From: Armillaria gallica
Lineage: Eukaryota; Basidiomycota; Agaricomycetes; Agaricales; Physalacriaceae
Length of the DNA stretch: 64,000 bases
Reading direction: 5' to 3'
Assembly (NCBI GenBank): GCA_037576215.1
Contig: JBANDB010000010.1
Location: forward strand, 1,984,001 to 2,048,000
Shown here: piece by piece, positions 23,555-34,611 of the stretch
Layout of the letters: every line of letters starts with the position of its first letter
How positions within the stretch are numbered: position 1 is the stretch's first letter
Translations under genes and position numbers: made by a program
Notes under the pieces: generated by a model
Told to the model about the DNA's origin: nothing
Database searches by the model: none
Seen by the model: the letters and a program-made list of their open reading frames with translations, nothing else

Positions 23555-24060
23555 ATGAAGTTCTTTCCTCCAGTTTTCTTCCTTACCGCGTTCGCCTCGT
23601 TTACGAGGGTCTCTGCCGGAACATTCGCTTCTCCCACTGCTGGGCAGACTATCTCCTCCACCGAGGTAAGTATCTCTTCATGCTTCTTCTCTTAATTATT
23701 TCCTTTCAGCCGTTCAACTTAACCTGGACCTCTGACAAATACTTTAAACAAAACTCGTTCAACGTCAGCGTCCTCCTCTCACGGAGTCCGTTCACTAGTG
23801 TCCTTAGCGGCGTCACTCTCATCGAAGGCCTGGTCTCGCTGGACTATGGTATCAAGACCTATTCCGCCGAGCTGACACCGAGATTTTTCTACGGAGATAG
23901 TAGGACGGGGGCGTTCGATGTGGTGATAATTGAGCCTCACAGTGCATATGGGGTGAGTAATGAGTATCAAGTTCTTCTCGACGATTGCTTGTTGATACAC
24001 ATCCTTCAGGGTCCACAATACGCCACTGATTTGTGGATTCAAACAGTCAATATCGTCTGA
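23555..24060 (+). CDS. Small secreted protein, tandem copy 1
   Basis: Three exons (23555-23665, 23710-23952, 24010-24060) give 134 codons. The first about 20 residues (MKFFPPVFFLTAFASFTRVSA) form a signal peptide. The mature protein starts FASPTAGQTISSTEPFNLTW, then has a beta-rich body with VSVLLSRSPF, SGVTLIEGLVS, TYSAELTPRFFYGD and FDVVIIEPHSAYG. This is a recurring family of Agaricomycete small secreted proteins with an Ig-like or Kre9-like pattern (SPTAG near the N-terminus, a W strand, and SAYG near the C-terminus). No enzyme motif and no cysteine pairs are visible. Role unknown; the secretion signal and expansion suggest cell wall or apoplast. The intact duplicate lies 1.5 kb downstream. 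Confidence 0.8.
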
Positions 24061-24529
24061 CGACAATACTCTTTGTGTTGTAGCGTATTGCGCGTACAAT
24101 TAGCACCGTGCGCTGTAAAAACCTTACGCTTAAAATTTAAAATATTATTATTTGGATGCCTCAGGAAAGGTGGTTTCACTATGGGCACTATACGGCACTA
24201 TCTAGCACTATATTGGAAGGCCCCTACTATGGAGAACTATATAGTTCATTGCGAGGGTGCATTTTTCTGATCGGCGAGCTCAAATACTTATTTGGTCAAG
24301 ACCGTGGGAGTTGGGACTGCCGCTGGCACCACCATCCGCCGCGGCCCGCCGCCATAGTCTCTCACGTTTCCCCTTGCTTTTAAATATGCTTCATGACTAC
24401 ACACGACTATCGGATAATTTTTGTCGAGTCGACTTATGAGCCGTCCGTGCTTGGAACTCAGTGAGGTAAGCCTTAGTCGGTCATTATACGACGGATACTT
24501 TGACTGACAGCATCATAGATTCGTCATTC
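24061..24529. other. Flank between small secreted protein 1 and the GH131 relic
   Basis: No supported gene. Contains short inverted elements in the 3' flank (CACTATACGGCACTATCTAG region near 24185) of no known identity. Confidence 0.35.
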
Positions 24530-24690
24530 ATCAACCCTACTGGCGTTGCTCCAGCACGGAATGCAGCCTCATTCCAAGTTTTTGATCACGACTTGAACAT
24601 TCTGTTTATTTTCACGGACGGGACGAAGCACAACTTTGCTATTTAACTCAATTGGGACGTCACAATCTCACCTCCATGTATTCTACTCTG
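24530..24690 (+). pseudogene. GH131 fragment
   Basis: The plus strand reads SSFINPTGVAPARNAASFQ, FDHDLNILF and GTKHNFAI followed by a stop, then NWDV. These match the C-terminal third of the GH131 gene at 18.9-19.8 kb (SPFTNPTGVVPTPSATSF, LDHDLNVLF, GTWHNFAI, DWEN). The N-terminal part and the closing GDFHFG motif are missing, so this is a truncated, stop-interrupted relic on the opposite strand to the intact gene. Confidence 0.75.
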
Positions 24691-25403
24691 TGAATGAGGC
24701 TTCCATGGAGAGGTATATGCTCTTCGCGCAAGGGAGGTGCGGTCCGGAGACAGATGAAATACAGGTCTAGACAAGTTGGAACGAGGTGCGTTAAGCCTAC
24801 AAGTCGCAGGACTGATATTCATTCATCTTTATCATAGCCAGTATGATGAATCTCGCGATTTTGATTCTACGTATATTCCCTGGCTACTACTAGCGCGTTT
24901 CCATGTTCCCCTCCAAAACGAGACATTCTCGTTCTACTCGCCAATCCTTTTGATCGGTTGAGAGCTGCTCCCTTTTGCAGGTATTTCTTACCTTTCGCTC
25001 TACCTGCTGACACTTAAACTTTGATTTGCAGGAAACAGTCGGAGTAGCCACTTCCATTTGGATTATGTCTCTGCAGCTCGGCGCAGATAGCAAACGTATG
25101 ACTCATTCAACTCGAATTGTAAACAGACGAAGGCGCAAGCGCTCGGCACCATACTCGATCTCGTTCCAGGTGCTGGCCCATTTTCGACCCTCCGTCATCA
25201 CGTTCACGTTCAAAATGCGGCTATCAAGCGAACATTTGGATTATCTTTGATCCCAAATGGGATGTCATCATACTTCGATGGCACCCGCCTACCCCAACAA
25301 TGCCCTGCGCAGCAAGAATAACCCTCAATGCCTGAGCCTGGATTTTTGGAGTTTCTCTGCCTTTTACCCTGCCTTACCACATGATCTCCGGACACCAGCC
25401 TCA
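24691..25403. other. Intergenic before small secreted protein 2
   Basis: No recognisable gene. The minus ORF 25210-25395 includes a plausible coding-like piece (SKYDDIPFGIKDNPNVRL) that may belong to the same class of debris as the kinase-like relic, but it cannot be identified. Confidence 0.35.
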
Positions 25404-25440
25404 GTCATCTGATATCCAATTCACCATAGCCTGAGGTTGG
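25404..25440. repeat. Block shared with the region upstream of copy 1
   Basis: GTCATCTGATATCCAATTCA here matches ATCATCCGATATCCAGTTCA at 23422-23441 with few changes. Both sit 110-135 bases before the ATG of the two small secreted protein genes. On the minus strand both read VNWISDD, so the block is probably shared kinase-like debris carried along in the duplication, not only a promoter element. Confidence 0.55.
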
Positions 25441-25493
25441 CTCGCGTTTTATCCTGGCGGTCTCAACAACCCGTCGTGTGGAGCCTCGTATGC

Positions 25494-25503
25494 ATATATA
25501 AAG
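25494..25503 (+). promoter_or_regulatory. TATA box of small secreted protein gene 2
   Basis: ATATATAAAG, 36 bases before the ATG at 25539, matching the arrangement at copy 1. Confidence 0.6.
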
Positions 25504-25538
25504 CCCTGTTTGTTAATCCTACTCAACCAGATTCCACA

Positions 25539-26053
25539 ATGAAGTTCTTCTTCCCTCTCTACATTCTTCCTGCGCTCGCCCTTTCCGCATTAGTCTCTGC
25601 TGGAGTCTTCGTGTCTCCCACAGCAGGCCAAACAATCTCTTCCACTGATGTAAACATTCTACCTTTTCTTGGCTTCTTCGACATCTTACCTTTCTATCCT
25701 ATGCAGCCTTTCAACCTCACGTGGACTTCAGGGAAGTATTTCAAAGAAAACTCCTTTAATATCACCGTCCTCCTCGCGCGGAGCCCGTTCACCAGCACTC
25801 TCAGCGGTGTCACCCTGGTCGAGGGCCTCGTCTCCCCCGACGCCGGCATCAAGACGTATTCAGCCGAGCTGGCACCGAGATATTTCTACGGAGATAACGA
25901 AACAGGCACGTTTGATGTAGTGATCATTGAGTCTTACAGTGCGTATGGAGTGAGTCGAGTGTCATCTGCGAATGCGCTCTTGGACTAATATACGTTGTTA
26001 AGGGTGCTAACTACGCCACTGATCTGTGGATCCAAACAGTCAACGTCGCTTGA
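25539..26053 (+). CDS. Small secreted protein, tandem copy 2
   Basis: Three exons (25539-25649, 25707-25949, 26003-26053) give 134 codons with the same intron positions as copy 1. Signal peptide MKFFFPLYILPALALSALVSA; mature start VFVSPTAGQTISSTD; body with FNITVLLARSPF, SGVTLVEGLVSPDAGIK, TYSAELAPRYFYGDNETG and FDVVIIESYSAYG; last exon GANYATDLWIQTVNVA. Exon lengths are identical to copy 1 while introns 1 and 2 differ in length and sequence, so the two are old enough for introns to drift while the protein is kept. This points to purifying selection on both copies. Possible N-glycosylation sites (NLT, NIT) are present. Confidence 0.82.
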
Positions 26054-27588
26054 TGGCATGCTTTTTTTACGGATGTATCTCTTCACTTCGAGCAGAAATG
26101 GACAATATATACCCCCCATCCTCTTCCAAACTCTGTTATTTGTTTCCGTTTTGCACATGTACAGCTACAGCGGCCAACCTACTGCACCTTTTAGTATGAC
26201 AGCAAATTTCTGAAAAATCGGCCAATTTTGAACTCCGCTTTACGATCCGAGCAACCAGCCTCGACCGATCGCGTTTCTTTCACGCGTTTTTTCCCTCAGT
26301 TTCTCGTTGATTTACACCTTAAGACATGGCGCTGGCACCACGCATTACCTGCTGCAGTTACTAGTCGTCGATCATCCCCGGTGGATTCTCAGTCCCAGAT
26401 AGACTCGGACTCCAACTGGTCAGACAATTGCCAGCTAATGCCAACCTGGGTTCAACGGAATCGCCTTGCGCAACATAGCTATGACCATGTCTTGTTGGCA
26501 GAACGAGAAAAAAGTGCCAAGTCTTGTATATCATGGCCATCGAACCGGCACTAACTGCTGTTTACTCCAGGTGAGAAATTCCATGAGCTCGACTTCAGCG
26601 CTGTTTGTCATCATTAATGTACTGTTCTCCGTTGTTTCGGAAATCATTTCAAGAAATCGTTCTATTTCTCGCGCGTGCATGACTCGAGGCTATTCGTAGT
26701 GACGGCAGGTGAGGATTTACTCATGGTCCGTCTTCCTCGCTGCAGCGCTGACTTTCAATACTAGTGAAGATCAAGGACGATTCAATGCTCCGTTTCAACA
26801 AACGCAGAAACATTTACTGGCGCCGGCAATATACCTTACAGCTCGTGAAATCAAACGATGGAACGGTCCACAGATGCCAAGTGAACTGCTATGATTCTCG
26901 AAAGTAGCATCAGCCGCTACTACCGATGATATAGGCGCCTTGCCTGTCAGCAGCCCCTTTGCAATGGGGTAATCTGTACTTCTGAACTTCTTATCATGAT
27001 AATCATCCAAAATACAGCCATTCTGCATACTACACGTTCGCCACAAAAGAAATTCCTGATGAATGGATGCGGCACTATCAACATTCATCGAACTCATTAG
27101 GCGGTATGCTTTCCAGGCGCTCTGGTCTGCATCCTGCAGTCCTGCCACACGTGTGCTTTGGTCTAAGCAGTGACTCGAATCTGTGTGACCTCTTTCTCCT
27201 CACTAGAACTATGGCGTGCAGAATGATGCTCAGCTAAGGAGCGGTTTGACCGCCGTGACATAGTGCGAACGTGATCGTCATATTTGCGAGATTCCCTGTT
27301 TGTATGAGCGGCGGTTGAACAAGTCACACCAGCTGTAAAACGGGCTTCGTATGTTGTTGTCATCATTCACCATTTCTATCACAATTCTAATGGCGAAGAA
27401 CCGTTGTTCGAAACCCATGGTGCAAGTCTCGCCTCTTTGCATCTTGCGACCCATTCCATGGCTCGAACTACTACACATTTCCATGGCTCCTGTCAGCTTT
27501 GGGAACTCAACCCTACTTTTCTTGGCAATTCTTGCAATATAAAAGGATTCAAACATATCTCGAAGAAACTATCGAGCTCAGTTCTGCG
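26054..27588. other. Intergenic stretch with short unassigned ORFs
   Basis: Several ORFs of 60-117 codons occur (for example 26795-27148 minus and 26228-26554 plus), none with a domain, signal peptide or joinable exon. The right end is the promoter of the next gene. Confidence 0.4.
27536..27546 (+). promoter_or_regulatory. TATA box of two-domain secreted protein copy ii
   Basis: AATATAAAAGG about 50 bases before the ATG at 27589; the intact copy has a similar TATAAAAGG at a similar distance. Confidence 0.6.
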
Positions 27589-28926
27589 ATGTTTTTCAAG
27601 GGTTAGCTCTCATTCTTTAACCTCGCAGAGTGCATGAGAACTGATTCATATTATCTAGTCTTACTCCTCTTACCCGCCTTCTTGTCTGCCGTGGCTCTGC
27701 CTACATCAGGTGAGATACACCATATATCATTTTTCCTTCCCTGTCTCATGGTGACGTAGAAATCTCTGCAAATGTCACCAGCAGTGTTTCTTCCGAGGGC
27801 TTACTGCCACGGTTATTGGAGACACGCGCCGTCGCGCCGGTTCTTGACTTCAGCCAGTCCAGTTACATTTGGACGGGGGAACAGACGGGAACGGATCATA
27901 CCGCACCTCTAGGCGCACGTCCATTCCGTAGGGAAATCCCCTCTTCATCTACAAAATGTCCCGTTTGCGCGACGATTATTGTAGCCTGGTAGGTTTCCTC
28001 CATTAACTACTTACTTGTACTCACATATTCCTAGCGATGACCAGTGTCCCGTCTTCGCCAATGGGGTACAGATCGGTGCTGGGAGGGGTCCCGGTCAGGG
28101 AGCCGTTGTCTACACTGCCGGCCTGTACCCTGATAGCAAAGAATGTTTTCGCCATCAGCGTAAGCAACAGCGTAGGCTCTGCTGGACTCATCGCCACGAT
28201 CCTCGTCGACTACACGGATGGTACAACTGAGACCATCGTTACCGATTCTTCGTGGAAGACACTTAAAGGTGTGGCGCCTGGTGGCTGGACAAGCCCAAGC
28301 TTCGATGATTCTGCGTGGACTGCTGCGGATGTGGAGGGACCTTCAACAGCCTCGCCCTGGGGCACTCCGTCGCTCCCACCCGCCATCAACATGACAACCG
28401 CGGGTTGGCTACAGACAAACGAGGATGTTTCAAGTGGGAGCGCGCCTCGTGGTCACAGGCCCTTCCGCAAGACTTTCACTTCTCCCTACGGGAAAGCTGC
28501 TGTCTGCGGCAAAGTTGTTCTCTCTGTGTACGTCTGCTGTTCTCCTTTTCTCTCATTTACATAATCGTGCTTTCCAGTGAGGACTCGTATACGCTCTACG
28601 TTAACGGCAAAACCATCGGAACAGGGTCAGGCTGGACGGCCATGCAGGCATATTCCATTCCACAGCTGGATCCGGATGTGAACGTTGTCGCTGTGAATGG
28701 GGCGAACGTTAGAGCCAATAGTAGGGTCTATCTCGCTGCGGGTGTGCTGATTGCATACAATGACGGGACGTCGGAGACCTATTATACAGATGCGTCGTGG
28801 AAGACGCTCAATGCGCTTCCTCCCGCCGGCTTCGAACAGCCAGATGCGGATGATAGTGAATGGGTTGCTTCGACGTCATGGGCGGGCGGCCCTGTTGGCA
28901 AGGGTGCTACTGTTCCCAATGCTTAG
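27589..28926 (+). pseudogene. Two-domain secreted beta-sandwich protein, copy ii, one frameshift
   Basis: Exons 27589-27601, 27659-27709, 27760-27988, 28035-28527 and 28578-28926 match the intact copy in number and position. Signal peptide begins MFFKVLLLLPAFLSAVA. Domain 1 has SSYIWTGEQTG, ARPFRREIPSSSTKCPVCATII, FANGVQIGAG and VVYTAGL; domain 2 has GHRPFRKTFTSPYGKAAVCGKVV, SYTLYVNGKTIGTGSGW, MQAYSIPQLDPDVNVVAVNG and SETYYTDASWKTLN. The only visible lesion is a single-base frame change near 28138-28145: the frame ends ...AGLYPDSK and resumes as NVFAISVSN in the next frame. All splice sites look good. It is either a very young pseudogene or an assembly error, so the gene may be functional. 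Confidence 0.75.
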
Positions 28927-29559
28927 ACCGACACCTTCCAAATTATTGCTTCCTTACCCTTCATTATTTCCTTTGTGTGTTTCGCTTCCCGTATTGCTCG
29001 TTCTAGCGCTACTGTTTACTTTTTCGTTATGGAGATAACTACCTTTGTTCGCATATCTGTGCTTTCATCATGTATGATCCATACACCCAGCTACTTTACC
29101 ATTTTATCGAACATGATTTGCTACTTTGTTGTCATGGACTAGTTTTACATGTTAAGGACGGATCTCATATTGGCCTAATTGTGTTGAAGCTAGCCCCCAG
29201 AAGTTTCTCGATGACCCGCATAAACGGAGGCCGAACCTCGTCAGAGTTTACGCCTATTACTGTAGCTTGCGCTACCCTCGTATACAAGCAGAGCCGTCGA
29301 GGTTGCACAAGATCAGAATGGAGAACATCGTAACTACAGAATAATTAGGCCATATAGATCTAGTGTCAGTGTCAAGTCGATACGGTATAAGAGAACAACC
29401 ATACCGTTTCTGAAGTTCCTAACCACCGAATCCAAGTTCGAAGAACTAAAGATTGCCACTATATTTTAAGTACACACCGAAAATACAATAAAATACATGC
29501 AAAGTCCCTGGAGTCAGATGTATTATCACATATGCAGGTATAAACGAACATTACTACTT
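28927..29559. other. Intergenic, nothing recognised
   Basis: 3' flank of copy ii and AT-rich sequence; no supported gene. Confidence 0.4.
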
Positions 29560-30050
29560 TTAGTAGTAGTAGGCATTCCAGCAAGAGCTGTCGTAGTACT
29601 TCTTGTCATCATGTTTGTAATCGTCATCACAATTATCCTCCCAGGTCAAGATATCGACAATCTCTTCGAAGAGCTCACAGATGAACTCCTCTGTGGCTTC
29701 CCCAAAAGAGTGCACTGGTTTGGAAAGACGAGAGAGACCATCAGACATACCCTGGCAAGACTTGCACTTGTCATGATCCTTGCAGTCTAAGGAGGGGATG
29801 TAAGCGAAGATGTTCAGGTCTCGATGGTGACGTCGCCGGTACTGTAAGGGATGTGCTTGCCCTTCTTAAAGCCATTCCAGTCGTAATATAGTCGTCCCTG
29901 GCCTGAATGCCGGCACCTGCCTGGCGGGTGTTGATGGTGCCGGAGAGGGTGGGGGCCGCAAGAGGGATGGAAGAGGTAGCGAGCGAGCCACGAATAGTGA
30001 CAAATGAGCTGTGAACGGGTGGTAGACAAGTAGCAAGACAAGCATTGAGA
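29560..30050 (-). pseudogene. Broken small acidic, Cys-containing secreted-type protein
   Basis: Three consecutive minus-strand pieces lie in three frames without splice sites between them: an N-terminal piece (SSIPLAAPTLSGTINTRQAG), a middle piece (DWNGFKKGKHIPYSTGDVTIET) and a C-terminal piece from about 29806 (LNIFAYIPSLDCKDHDKCK, SCQGMSDGLSRL, FICELFEEIVDIL, then an acidic Asp/Lys/Tyr tail ending SSCWNAYYY). The last piece alone is an open frame of about 80 codons. Two frame changes are needed, at about 29890 and 29815. The family is not recognised. Confidence 0.4.
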
Positions 30051-30719
30051 GTCTGTGGAGTATGTTAGAGATGTCGGAGCCCTTTCATATCTCTTTGGAT
30101 GCCAAGAATCCAACGGTGTGCTAAGGGCACTTGAGTTGAGAGTAAGCCCCCAGTACAAGGTCAGAGAATGTTGCGGCCAAAAGGCTCCGCGTACCATTCA
30201 CTTCAATTTGAAGACTTGTCAAGATTCACTGGCAGAAGGTCATAGTGATGGCTGCGTCAGGCCATCTCAAAAGGAGCAGAAGATGGAAAGCATCCAGAGA
30301 GAACAAGAGAGTCAACGTATAACGATTCTCTTAGCCTTACCAGAACCCTCTGGCTAAGTCGCAACGAGTGCACACGAACGGGCCCTAAGTTCACTAGTTC
30401 AGGTTGGTTCATCAATGATCAGGATCTGGTGTCGGGCCGAGTTCCGTGCTCTGATCATGTGATCGTAAGCGTTATTTTGAAATTTCCAAATCGAAAAGGT
30501 TTCCTTAGGCCCGTTTCCTTCGCTCGTCCGACACAGTTTTCTCCTGTGTCGATGTTCTGAAAGCGAAAGAGCATTACCTTTATATTTTTGCAGCTCTGGT
30601 TTGCTCGCCAAAACGGCTAAACTGCACCAATCTTTGCCTGGATTCAAGCAACGTGTAAATGTAAAATTTCTTTACTTCTGAGAACAGAGCTATACCTCTG
30701 AGCTGACTGCTGTTTTCAG
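30051..30719. other. Intergenic, promoter of the F-box gene at its right end
   Basis: No supported gene in the left part. The right end is AT-rich and runs into the F-box start. Confidence 0.4.
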
Positions 30720-32392
30720 ATGCCTCAACTTCAGGGAATGTGCAGCTCTTGTGGTGCTACGTCCCTTCGTTATAATGCGGTCCAGCCTCCCCAGTCACCC
30801 CGTATTCAACACCTTCTTTCCGTCAATGAACCTCCTCTAGAGGGCGAACAAGCGACCCTGCGAGCAACGGTTTCCAGAGGATCCTCGGTTCTTTCGGATC
30901 TTGATACTCAAATTACAGGAGTCCGCGCAATCCTGGACGCTCTACTTCGCGACCGAGCGCAAGCAGCCGCTAATATACAAGACGCGAAACTTATCCTCCA
31001 TCCCATTCGTCGGCTCCCCGAAGACATTCTACGGGAGATTTTCTCTTCGTGCGTATCCCCTCAGGAAGATTATCTCTACAAAAACGATACCGGAATCGTT
31101 CCCTGCTTGGATGCCGGAAATCCGCGCTGGACGCTATCGCAGACGTGTAAGAGATGGAGATACGTGGCTTTGGGGACGCCAAGTCTCTGGTCCTGCATTG
31201 ACCTCGATTTTGATGGATTCACTCGAGTGCAAAATATGAGAGTGGCTTTCAAGCTCGGTCTGAACGTGGAGAGATCGGGAAGCAGGAACCTCATGGTCAG
31301 AATACGCTCCCAGAGCGATATTGTGGACCATCCCGCTCTTGCTATCCTCCTCACCTGTGTCGGCAGATGGAAGAATGTCGATATTGACATGCCTACTGAT
31401 TCATTCCATGGGCTGTCTGTTTGCAGGGGATTGTTCCATTCCCTCCAATATCTTCGTCTTCAATTCCATGACAATCGTCCTAGCCCAGACTCTGGCATTC
31501 TGGACGCATTCGAATTCGCTCCCAGCCTTTCTTTCCTCTTATCTGGACCAAATTTCAATCTTCAGCATATCCCTTGGTCACAGATCACTGTGTACAGCGC
31601 TTGCGGTATGGACCAGCACTGCGTTGAAATGTTGAAGAGGATGTCCAGTCTTAGGAACCTGCGCCTTTACTGTGGAAGAGGTGCACTACCTGTGTCACCA
31701 GTCAGTCTTGCCAAATTGGAGACTCTGACTCTAGCAGACCGACATATACCGGGTCCTCCACCGGCTGCCCATGTCATTCAGTGCTTCAACGCACTTAGCA
31801 TGCCAGCATTGAAAAGACTAGTACTGGTGTACAAGGAGCTTCTCCGATGGACATTCCGTCCGCAAACCCTTGCTACATAACTACTCTCGAAATAGAGGGC
31901 CGTATCGACGTCCATCCCGCCAACGTACCGCGTTTGGTAGAGTTCCTTTCTGCCATACCCGCACTCAGCCATCTCATTTTGCGGTTGATCGGTCTCACGG
32001 AAGATCTACTATCTGCATTAGTTCTCCGTGGCAACGACAAAGTAATAGCACCGTTTCTCTCCATCCTTGACCTTCGTCTTTCCAAATGGCGAACAGTCGA
32101 TTATATATCTAGTCGGGAATGGTTGATCGCCATGGTAGAGTCACGTCGGCCGATTAGAGGGCTCGTGGAGTCTCCGGGGGAGTCGTGGGATTACCTGACT
32201 GAATTCAGGATTAGCAAGCCAATTCACAAGGATGATGAGCGCCTTGCTCAGAGGTGGCAAGTCTTATGCGACGAAGGGCTCATTTCCTTTCCGCGTCATG
32301 GACTGAATGATTTTGAACCTCTTAGGGATCCCATGTTGAAAATGGACAGTAGCGGCCTTGAGTGGTTCCCTGGAATGCCACTGGCGCTTTGA
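30720..32392 (+). pseudogene. F-box/LRR-like protein with C-terminal frameshift
   Basis: A first frame (30720-31880, 386 codons) begins MPQLQGMCSSCGAT, has a heptad-like helix (residues about 45-85), then the F-box core IRRLPEDILREIFSSCV (about 93-109), TCKRWRYVALGTPSLW and LRR-like beta-alpha segments. The frame ends at a stop, but a second frame (from about 31847 to the TGA at 32392) continues the same protein: ITTLEIEGRIDVHPANVP, LVEFLSAIPALSHLILRL, then WLIAMVESRRP. The two frames overlap, no GT-AG pair joins them in phase, and one extra base near 31835-31846 would restore a protein of about 556 residues. F-box proteins recruit substrates to SCF ubiquitin ligases. The first frame alone might still give a truncated protein. 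Confidence 0.72.
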
Positions 32393-32574
32393 GCAAATTA
32401 CAACTCAAGTATTGGTTCTAATACAATTTTCTTATCCATATAATTCTCGATTGATCCGGTGTGCGGACGCCAGGATACACAGCGAGCAGGCTTGCAGAAC
32501 ACGGAAGAACAAAAAGGGCGCCACCTGAACATACGCCATATTTATACATCCTCTGATATATTCCGCAGTGTCGT

Positions 32575-33552
32575 TCAAGCAGCCTCGATCTCTGACGTCT
32601 GCACGCTGCATTTCTCTTCCTCCCTTTCGTCATCCACGTTTTTTGTTGCTGTCAATCGGTTCACCAGCCTCCGTCTTGCAACGATGACGCCGTGCACGAC
32701 CACGTAAGTTACCCCGTACACCCCGATGATTCCCAGAATATACGCTGCTACCACCCCTCTCCCCCCAACTTTTGTGCGGTCGAGAATATAATAAGCTGTA
32801 GCCCACCATCAGCCACTCCTGGCTGCATGGAAGCAAGGAATAGACTCACGATACAAGCCTACGTCTTCATGCGTTATATATGCCACGCCGAAGTACGCTC
32901 CCCATATGAGGAAGTTGACAGGGAGCCACTTCCATGCCGGAGACGGGTCGTTCGTGAGGAGGATCTCGAACAAGGCAAAAACGGAGTTGAACACATGCAT
33001 GGAGATGTTGGAGTAGAGGTTAATGGGAACCGACGCATCCAAATCAACACGCAGGAGGATGAAGAACGTTAGGGTTATGGTGAATGCTAGTTCTGGGTTG
33101 AGCGTTTTCGCAAGAAAATAACCGGAGGAAGAACATACGCATTGTTACCACTGTCGAGAACAGCCATTCGTGCAATACTTGCAACACGCGTCCCCAATGT
33201 CTAAGCGGATACTTCTTCCCATCTGAGACGGCGTAGAAGGCGGTTTGGACCCCCGAAGCGAAGAACCACGCGCACATGCCGGTGTAGTGCAGTCTCGTGA
33301 GGTACGAGAAGTACCTGATCTGTTGTTGAGTATCTTACTCAACAAGTTCGTTGCAGAAAAGGAGACCCACGTACTAGCGCCTCCAGGGACGCGTATTGCT
33401 ATCCATATAAGCGTGAAAAGCAACGTGAACAGGGTGTAGAACCCCCAGAGTAACCGCAAGCATGCCAGGATCCGTGCAGAGAAGAGTGGGGAAGTGACAT
33501 ATGCGTTTTCAGAGTCAAAGAAAGACGACTGTCGTGGTTTGGGTGTATTCAT
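32575..33552 (-). CDS. FAR-17a/AIG1-like multi-pass membrane protein
   Basis: Four exons (33552-33371, 33314-33139, 33086-32850, 32795-32575) give 271 codons. At least six hydrophobic helices are visible: FYTLFTLLFTLIWIAI, WFFASGVQTAFYAV, TITLTFFILL, FNSVFALFEILL, LIWGAYFGVAYI and VAAYILGIIGVYGVTYVVV. The stretch NISMHVFNSVFALFEILLTN matches the family block where a His sits in the membrane; in human AIG1 and ADTRP a Thr and this His form the active site that hydrolyses fatty acid esters of hydroxy fatty acids. An acidic cytosolic tail follows. The fungal substrate is unknown. Family identity comes from the helix layout and this block. Confidence 0.7.
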
Positions 33553-34611
33553 GATAGGATGGAGACAACTGCCAGACGTAAGCGGTACTTAATTTATGTG
33601 CTTACTACACTAATTGTCAGATGATATACACATCAGGTTCAATCCGGGTGCGTTGCATGAGACGGCGCAGCACGAGAACACTTGTGCAGTACGTACAAGC
33701 AGAACGCTCGGATTTACCAAGGCTGACAACTGATATATAATCAGTGATAGTAAGCTTTATTTAATATTCTGATGGATCCACACAATTCAAAAGGGTTTCC
33801 ATACAACGCCGACACATCTTCACGTGTCCCACTTCCAGTCAGGAAAAGGAAGAAGATACGTGAATCAGCGGAGAGCTATGCATTTTTAGTCCTAGTGAGT
33901 GTTGCTGAACGTCATTATGGCATTCAGCTGACCACAGCTCTTTTCTTTTTTACTCAGCAAGGCTTTGATGAAAGTATCCGATTGGACGGAATGCGTGGAG
34001 TCTTGACCCTCTGAGCACGAAGCATCGAGGAAATAGAACTTTGGAAGGGAGGAAGTTTTTAGCCCGAGACCTCGTGCCGGTGGTTATTTATATCACTGTT
34101 GTTTCCATCAGTATCTCATCTTTTTTTAACTCAAGGTCTTGCCTTCGTGACATCACGGCGTTCCACTCTTATCTTCCCCCCCAAGGCGACTTGCAACTGC
34201 CGAAAATCCTGTATGTGCGAGGCCCGTAACTGGAACCATTGATCATAGCTCGAGGAAATGCAGTTGCCGTTTATGCCTCTAAATCTTCCTCATTTACCCG
34301 CAACGTACCCTGTCCTCTGTGACGTTCACTCCTGCGAACTACTGCTAGTCCCTCCTTCCAAACGTCTGCTAACCTCAAATCGTTGCTCATCCCGTCATCT
34401 GATATGCTTTCGTCACCACCGAAAGGTCCATTCGAGGATGCGATCAAAGAAACACTACGGTCTCTGAGTCCGGTGCTAAACTCTACATAGTGAAACCTCG
34501 ACTTTGTCATGCACACATATTGGAAATGTTTCCGTCGGGCGGCCGGCGAAGCTTGGAAGAGCTCTGAGTCATTGAACAGGGTCCAAAGCCTCCTTGGTTT
34601 CTTCCGTCGAT
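33553..34611. other. Divergent intergenic region
   Basis: Lies between minus-strand AIG1-like and plus-strand MFS genes, so it holds both promoters. Small ORFs (33772-34014, 34041-34229) show no domain. Confidence 0.45.

Noticed and set aside
26228..26700. Possible enzyme fragment (RNIAMTMSCWQNEKK, IINVLFSVVSEI)
   Set aside because: Pieces lie in different frames with no motif order from any family I know.
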